A stretch of 64,000 nt of DNA from NCBI GenBank assembly GCA_014607495.2, contig CP053153.1, positions 3,286,001-3,350,000 on the forward strand. Direction: 5' to 3'. Source of the DNA: Carposina sasakii (Eukaryota; Arthropoda; Insecta; Lepidoptera; Carposinidae). Position 1 is the stretch's first letter, and every line of letters begins with the position of its first letter. This document shows, piece after piece, positions 61,201 to 64,000 of the stretch. A model generated the notes under the pieces. That model ran no database searches and was not told where the DNA came from. It was given only the letters and a program-made list of their open reading frames with translations. A program made the translations under genes and the position numbers.

Positions 61201-64000
61201 CGGGTCGCTAGTATATAGTAATAAAAAGACCTACATATACTTAAAGTTTGATGCTCCTTACAATGAAATAAACTATCTTTCATAATAACCTATCATTACA
61301 TGAAAGTTATTAAAAAACTGATTACATTATTAAAATGTCAAAGTTGTAAAGGTACGTAGTTTTAACATAGGTAGTTAAATAATTAAATATCTGGGAATTA
61401 TTCTAGTTATATATCCATATCTGCCCTATTATTATAAAGTAGGTACCTATGTAGTTTGTTTACTATTTATTATTGTTATACAGGATTAGTGCAGAATTTT
61501 CCAATGGTTAGATAGCCTATCCGAAGAATAAAGTTGATATTAGTGCCGATTCTGACAGTCACACTTAAACGTAAACCTAATCTTAGTCAGGTCTATCTCT
61601 CTCCGTTCTTAACATAAATGGCTGAGAGAGAAAAGGACAGGTAGGACTAATTTTATGTTTAGGTTTAAGTGCGAAACGGTCAGAATCGACCTAATTGTTT
61701 CTATTTTTATCAAGTTTTAGAGGAAGGCGGCGAAAAATCGCCTCGTAGCTCTATAAAACTACAGAATCACATAATTGTTTAGGTACATAAAATTTTCAGA
61801 GGTTGTGTAAGGCCAGATAAAACTGTGATAACCTTTAAGTTTAGTAAAATAACTTACAAGCAAAGTAGCTTGCTTAATGACCAGCTCGCCGGCCTTAGAG
61901 ACCTGTACATTCTCGTCTTCCACGATAGGGGCTCCATTCTTCAGCCAGTAGACCTGAGCGAAGGGAGCCGCTGGTGGAGGCTCACAACGGAAGGTGGCTG
62001 GGGAGTACTGCCTCACTAGTAGAGATGAAGGCACCAGGGTGAAGTGCTTCTTTATATCTAGGGATAGATGTGAGGTCATGGCATGTTAGTAGATAAAAAA
62101 CAGACTATTAGAGATGTTCTTAAACCCATCAATGATATTTATAAATAAAATGCTATATGGCTTGTTTATATTGATCCTGAACTCTTTCGTATCGCACACT
62201 CAAAATCAATGAAATCCGTAATTATATAGGAAAATGTGCTGTATTAACGAGTTTCAGGATGATTATTAAAAAAAGTGACCGATTCACGTTTTGTAATGCC
62301 GGGTACAGATTTACGAAATTTAATTAAGTACAGGGTGTTTGTGACAGCCAGGCAAATATTGATACCATGACTTTAGACCATGATTCTGAGGCGGAAAACA
62401 CTGAAAATTTTAGCAGGAAAATTCCAAAATTTTGCGATTTTTTTTATATTTTTAGGAAAAAATAGTTTAGTTCGTATAATTAGGCCTAGATAATGAAAAT
62501 AAAATTTTAACCAAAAACTGATTTTCAAAAAATAGTTCTGACTTCAAAAAATTCAAATAACTGATCAACCCTGAAGGAGAGTCACAAGTGATCCAAAAAA
62601 TAGCAATGTGTCACAGCCCATTTAAATAATCGCCCGATACAATGGCACGGAGAGCAAAGATTACTGATAATCAGTGGTCGGAGTAGGTATATTGATTTAC
62701 ATACTTGCTTCATGTGGACATGCAGGATGTACCGTTTCCCTAGAGTATTGACTACAATTCGGCGCGGACTCGGAGGCAAAGATTACTGATAATCAAATCA
62801 AAAATCCATTTCCTGCGAGTAATAACACGGTCGTATAACTCAACACAATGGTACTTATTCAGGATTTCAGTATTTTCCTGGCTGTCACCCACACCCTGTA
62901 TATAAGTTTCTAACATAAACAAACTAGTAGGATAATAATACGATAACAAACAATAACTACTGTTTCGATATTTACTACGGCCATTCACAAAAAATGCAGG
63001 CCTATTATAGTATTATTCGGTTTGAAAATTGATGGTTTTTGTGATGACAATGGTAAATAGCCTAGCATCTGATCTTACAAGCAAGTTCAATGGTAGCCGG
63101 CTGACTCCTGATATGCCCACGACTAGTCCAGGCAAAGCACGAGCACTGGTATTTGTCACTCCCAAAGTACTCGTCCACCTGTTCCCTGATGACTTGGAAC
63201 TCCGCTTCTATGATCCTGACCCCGGTTTGAGGATCTACAAACTCGAAGTTTGCGGCCGCGGTCTTTATGCCGTTGCATTTGAAATATATCTGCAAATTTT
63301 GAGGGTTGAGGATATAGTTATTATGATTCCCTGTTAAATGAAAGGGAAGAGAAAACTCATTAATATTTTTATGGTAACTTTAAAACGATATCTTTAGCAA
63401 TTTTTTTTTTATCAAAGGAGAAAAATTATTTTAGCAACCTCCTAGCAGCTTTTTTGATCTTACTTAGGATATAATGGATTTTATTTAGGTATCGCTTTTG
63501 TACACTTTCTGTGTAACTATGTTAAGTCACTATATTGTCTTATGTTTGTGTGTACAATAAAGAATACAAGAATATATATTAACAGATAATAGTCTAAAAT
63601 TACAGTGGATGGTAAGCATATGAAGACGCACAAACTAGTGAACATTTTTAGTACCTATACATCAAAGAATGCAAATTAACCTTCTTCTCTTTCTAATGGG
63701 TTAAGTATACCTATCTATAAACATTATTTTGGATAAAATTGAATAAACTTTTTGAATATCTTGAACAATACTTACTTCTAAAGCATTTGCAGCCCGACAT
63801 TTAAGCGTGGCAGGTTTACTTTTAACAACATAAGTATTTTCGGGCTCCAACAAAAATATCGGTAAATTATCCTTAGCTGTATGTAGTGGAATTTTATCGT
63901 CCCCTGGCAGAACACCCTGTGGTGCCTCGGCTTTAACTGTCACTGACTCAGGGGAATCTTTGTAATTCGACTCGTTTGTTTCATACTCATAATCTAAATA
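54041..64000 (-). CDS. unc-5: Netrin receptor UNC5 (nine exons, 5' end outside window)
   Basis: Single-pass receptor that mediates repulsion from netrin during axon and cell guidance (family knowledge). Exons joined here: 64000-63776, 63289-63079, 62057-61858, 60971-60893, 59844-59668, 59071-58913, 58663-58532, 56221-55964 and 55206-54041, 2607 nt. All introns are GT-AG with matching phases and give 868 codons plus TAA. Seen in order (residues counted from the window edge): Ig1 about 45-145, Ig2 146-238 (Cys170, Trp182, Cys219), TSP1 repeats 240-297 (WTTWSQW) and 299-340 (WSIWSDW), membrane helix about 355-377, ZU5 about 431-525, UPA about 565-700, death domain about 779-858. This order is diagnostic for UNC5. 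Signal peptide, start codon and promoter lie beyond 64000. The reading frame is intact, and codon composition is much less AT-biased than the flanks. Introns carry repeats of families A, B, C, D, F, I and J. Confidence 0.93.
55207..55963 (-). other. unc-5 intron before the terminal exon
   Basis: 757 bp, AT-rich, GTGAGT donor and TTAACAG acceptor, no repeat recognised. Confidence 0.8.
55964..56221 (-). CDS. unc-5: unc-5 exon: juxtamembrane region and start of ZU5
   Basis: 86-codon, phase 1-1 exon after CATTACAG. The first 35 residues are Ser/Asn/Met-rich linker, the part that differs most between UNC5 proteins. Then N-E-G-E-W-L-N-L-D-K-C-G-V-C-L-F-V-P-D-A-V is the ZU5 opening (compare the usual GVSLLIPPGAI). 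The 2.3-kb intron upstream could hide an alternative juxtamembrane exon; none was identified. Confidence 0.9.
56520..56906 (+). repeat. Family A MITE in unc-5 intron (A11)
   Basis: TACAGGGTGTATTTCGTTGCC to AAAAATATCCTGTGTA, all family blocks present, 387 bp. Orientation is opposite to the host gene. Confidence 0.8.
56907..57110 (+). repeat. Family B MITE, 5'-truncated (B9)
   Basis: Begins within the left arm (AACCTATAAACAAAATATGA) directly at the end of A11 and is complete from there to TTTGTTACACCCTGTA. The arms still pair over about 70 bp. Confidence 0.75.
57111..57199 (-). repeat. Family D fragment (D5)
   Basis: CCCTCAAAATTGGTCAGAAG, GGCACCATGTGGTCC and a GTATGTAT end, joined without spacer to B9. 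Confidence 0.65.
57230..57415. repeat. Degenerate tandem repeats
   Basis: GAAGCAGT repeats at 57239-57255. About five diverged units of 18-20 bp with the core ATGCAACATTT lie at 57300-57415. Confidence 0.55.
57717..57790 (-). repeat. Family C fragment (C6)
   Basis: CAGCCTATTGCAGTCCACTG, GGCCTCCCTCAGGGCACGCC and GGCTACTGCCACGGGGGTTT. Only the RTE-like 3' end of family C remains. A TCT microsatellite precedes it. Confidence 0.65.
58532..58663 (-). CDS. unc-5: unc-5 exon: transmembrane segment
   Basis: 44-codon, phase 1-1 exon after a TTTTTTTTTTCAG acceptor. About 23 apolar residues (P-L-F-V-A-L to V-I-L-G-I) form one membrane helix, followed by the basic stop-transfer K-Y-L-K-I-K. Ends K-P-P-P before the donor G|GTATGT. 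Confidence 0.9.
58913..59071 (-). CDS. unc-5: unc-5 exon: second thrombospondin type 1 repeat
   Basis: 53-codon, phase 1-1 exon. G-R-W-S-I-W-S-D-W-S-A-C, R-R-R-R-C-L, and C-H-G then P-C-S-L-C. Compact and Arg-rich in the middle, with a Ser-rich stalk (SKSELISD) before the membrane exon. Donor A|GTAAGT. Confidence 0.92.
59072..59667 (-). other. unc-5 intron between the TSP1 exons
   Basis: 596 bp, AT-rich, no repeat recognised. The donor is G|GTAAAA, weaker than the other donors. Confidence 0.75.
59668..59844 (-). CDS. unc-5: unc-5 exon: first thrombospondin type 1 repeat
   Basis: 59-codon, phase 1-1 exon. N-G-G-W-T-T-W-S-Q-W opens the repeat, and R-x-R-x-C-T and P-L-N-G-G-Q-P-C follow, all TSP1 landmarks. 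The W-x-x-W-x-x-W pattern is the known C-mannosylation site. Cys-rich end C-L-D-C before the donor G|GTAAAA. Confidence 0.92.
60021..60237 (-). repeat. Family F copy in unc-5 intron (F3)
   Basis: TAGTGGACGCCCGCGACTTC, ACAAAATGGCGCAATTATCC, ATAAAAAGTAGCCTATG and GAAAGAGTAACAAACATCC. The left end matches F2, the right half is a different tail ending AATATAAGTAGGATT. Confidence 0.6.
60588..60800 (-). repeat. Family D copy in unc-5 intron (D6)
   Basis: TCTGCTCTGGGAGTGAAAAA, ACAAGAGGGTCTTGGTG, CACCTGTCACTACTAACCGA and TTGGTCAGAAGTGTCACCAT. Lacks the microsatellite end. It lies about 90 bp downstream of an unc-5 exon. Confidence 0.65.
60893..60971 (-). CDS. unc-5: unc-5 exon: Ig2, second part
   Basis: Short 79-nt exon after TTCCTAG. 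D-M-A-N-Y-T-C-V-A-E-N supplies the second Ig2 Cys (219) and the usual D-x-(A/G)-x-Y-x-C motif, followed by L-L-T-V-F and a phase-1 donor G|GTGAGT. It joins to VNGGW in the next exon, as in other UNC5 proteins. Confidence 0.92.
61017..61212 (+). repeat. Helitron-like repeat (second type)
   Basis: ATGGAGATACCATC, CTACGCAACGGATGTTGCTG, AGAGTGATTCAAAAGGAAGG and the end GAAGCCGGACGGGTCGCTAG. The CTAG end matches 42765-43033. Confidence 0.45.
61493..61740. repeat. Family J MITE interrupted by another MITE (J4)
   Basis: The left arm (GATAGCCTATCCGAAGAATA) stops at about 61541. After the inserted element a piece with TTTATCAAGTTTTAGAG and AAAAATCGCC may be the remaining J sequence. Confidence 0.4.
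61543..61691. repeat. Foldback MITE nested in J4
   Basis: The arms GCCGATTCTGACAGTC and ACTTAAACGTAAACC at the left pair with GGTTTAAGTGCGAAACGG and GTCAGAATCGAC at the right, about 40 bp each with few mismatches. Total about 150 bp. Confidence 0.6.
61858..62057 (-). CDS. unc-5: unc-5 exon: Ig2, first part
   Basis: Acceptor CCCTAG|AT, phase 1. Completes A-Y-I-K-K-H-F, the conserved start of Ig2, then F-R-C (Cys170), V-Y-W-L-K-N-G (Trp182), E-L-V-I-K-Q-A-T and a phase-0 donor CTT|GTAAGT. Confidence 0.92.
62058..63078 (-). other. unc-5 intron between Ig1 and Ig2
   Basis: 1021 bp, more than half of it the family I MITE. Confidence 0.75.
62329..62900. mobile_element. Family I MITE in unc-5 intron (I2)
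   Basis: 572 bp, TACAGGGTGTTTGTGACAGC at the left and its inverse GCTGTCACCCACACCCTGTA at the right. Compared with I1 it carries an extra 130 bp in which CAAAGATTACTGATAATCA occurs twice (about 62656 and 62776), an internal duplication. Confidence 0.75.
63079..63289 (-). CDS. unc-5: unc-5 exon: rest of Ig1
   Basis: 70 codons plus one base. It begins I-Y-F-K-C-N-G directly after the TTTGCAG acceptor, a hallmark of UNC5 Ig1, which has an extra Cys pair. It continues to Y-Q-C-S-C-F-A-W with Cys124 and Cys126 and ends in I-E-L-A before the phase-1 donor T|GTAAGA. Confidence 0.92.
63290..63775 (-). other. unc-5 intron within Ig1
   Basis: 486 bp. At about 63495-63575 there is a LINE 3' tail-like block (TTGTACACTTTCTGTGTAAC, ACAATAAAGAATACAAGAAT). 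Otherwise AT-rich. Confidence 0.7.
63776..64000 (-). CDS. unc-5: unc-5 exon: N-terminal region and start of Ig1 (partial)
   Basis: 75 codons, open up to the window edge. An acidic, Tyr/Glu-rich leader is followed by P-I-F-L-L-E-P-E-N-T-Y and L-K-C, the first strands and first Cys (residue 68) of Ig1. It ends with Glu at a phase-0 donor, GAA|GTAAGT. A TTTAG at 63994-63998 could be the acceptor of this exon, which would place only five bases outside it; the frame alone cannot decide. Confidence 0.85.

Larger units (their letters stand above)
60972..61857 (-). other. unc-5 intron splitting Ig2, with nested repeats
   Basis: 886 bp. Contains the Helitron-like 61017-61212, a family J piece at 61493 and a foldback MITE nested in it. 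Confidence 0.75.

Noticed and set aside
1..64000. CRISPR array, rRNA or bacterial operon features
   Set aside because: No regularly spaced direct repeats with unique spacers, no rRNA-like sequence, and no operon-like gene packing. Spliced exons and SINEs show eukaryotic DNA.

Overview
The window looks like nuclear DNA of a moth or butterfly (Lepidoptera). It is AT-rich and intron-containing, and it is densely packed with short non-autonomous transposons, tRNA-derived SINEs and decayed LINE ends of types I know from lepidopteran genomes. The organism call is inference from repeat style and gene content, not from a species marker. Only one intact protein-coding gene can be supported: a netrin receptor of the UNC5 family on the minus strand, from the right edge of the window (5' end missing) to a stop codon at 54041-54043. 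Nine exons can be joined with GT-AG splice sites and consistent phases into an open frame of 868 codons plus stop. They encode two Ig domains, two thrombospondin type 1 repeats, one membrane helix, ZU5, UPA and a C-terminal death domain. The signal-peptide and promoter end lies beyond 64000. Positions 1 to about 53770 hold no gene I can recognise and are a graveyard of mobile elements. At least ten repeat families have two or more copies here. Family A is a 130-390 bp MITE with 11 copies. Family B is a foldback MITE of about 260 bp that is almost entirely a palindrome. Family I is a MITE of 437-572 bp. A, B and I share the same terminal TACAGGGTG. Family C is a short element whose 3' end matches the end of an RTE-type LINE ORF2. 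D, E, F, G, H and J are further short repeats; G has tRNA-like A and B boxes. Two near-identical copies of an element of about 830 bp (L) lie 52 bp apart at 12.1-13.8 kb, and the second is inserted inside a family A MITE. Several single-copy foldback elements are also present. The most interesting object outside unc-5 is an 875 bp element at 22808-23682. It has exactly matching 8-bp flanking duplications, perfect 22-bp terminal inverted repeats that extend imperfectly to about 31 bp, and near its left end a 25-codon open frame reading as the N-terminal half of a THAP zinc finger, closed by a splice donor. This combination points to a degenerate or internally deleted P-superfamily transposon. 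An open but interrupted frame on the opposite strand of the same element is unidentified. The introns of unc-5 carry the same repeat families as the intergenic part, including three families packed end to end in the intron before the ZU5 exon.
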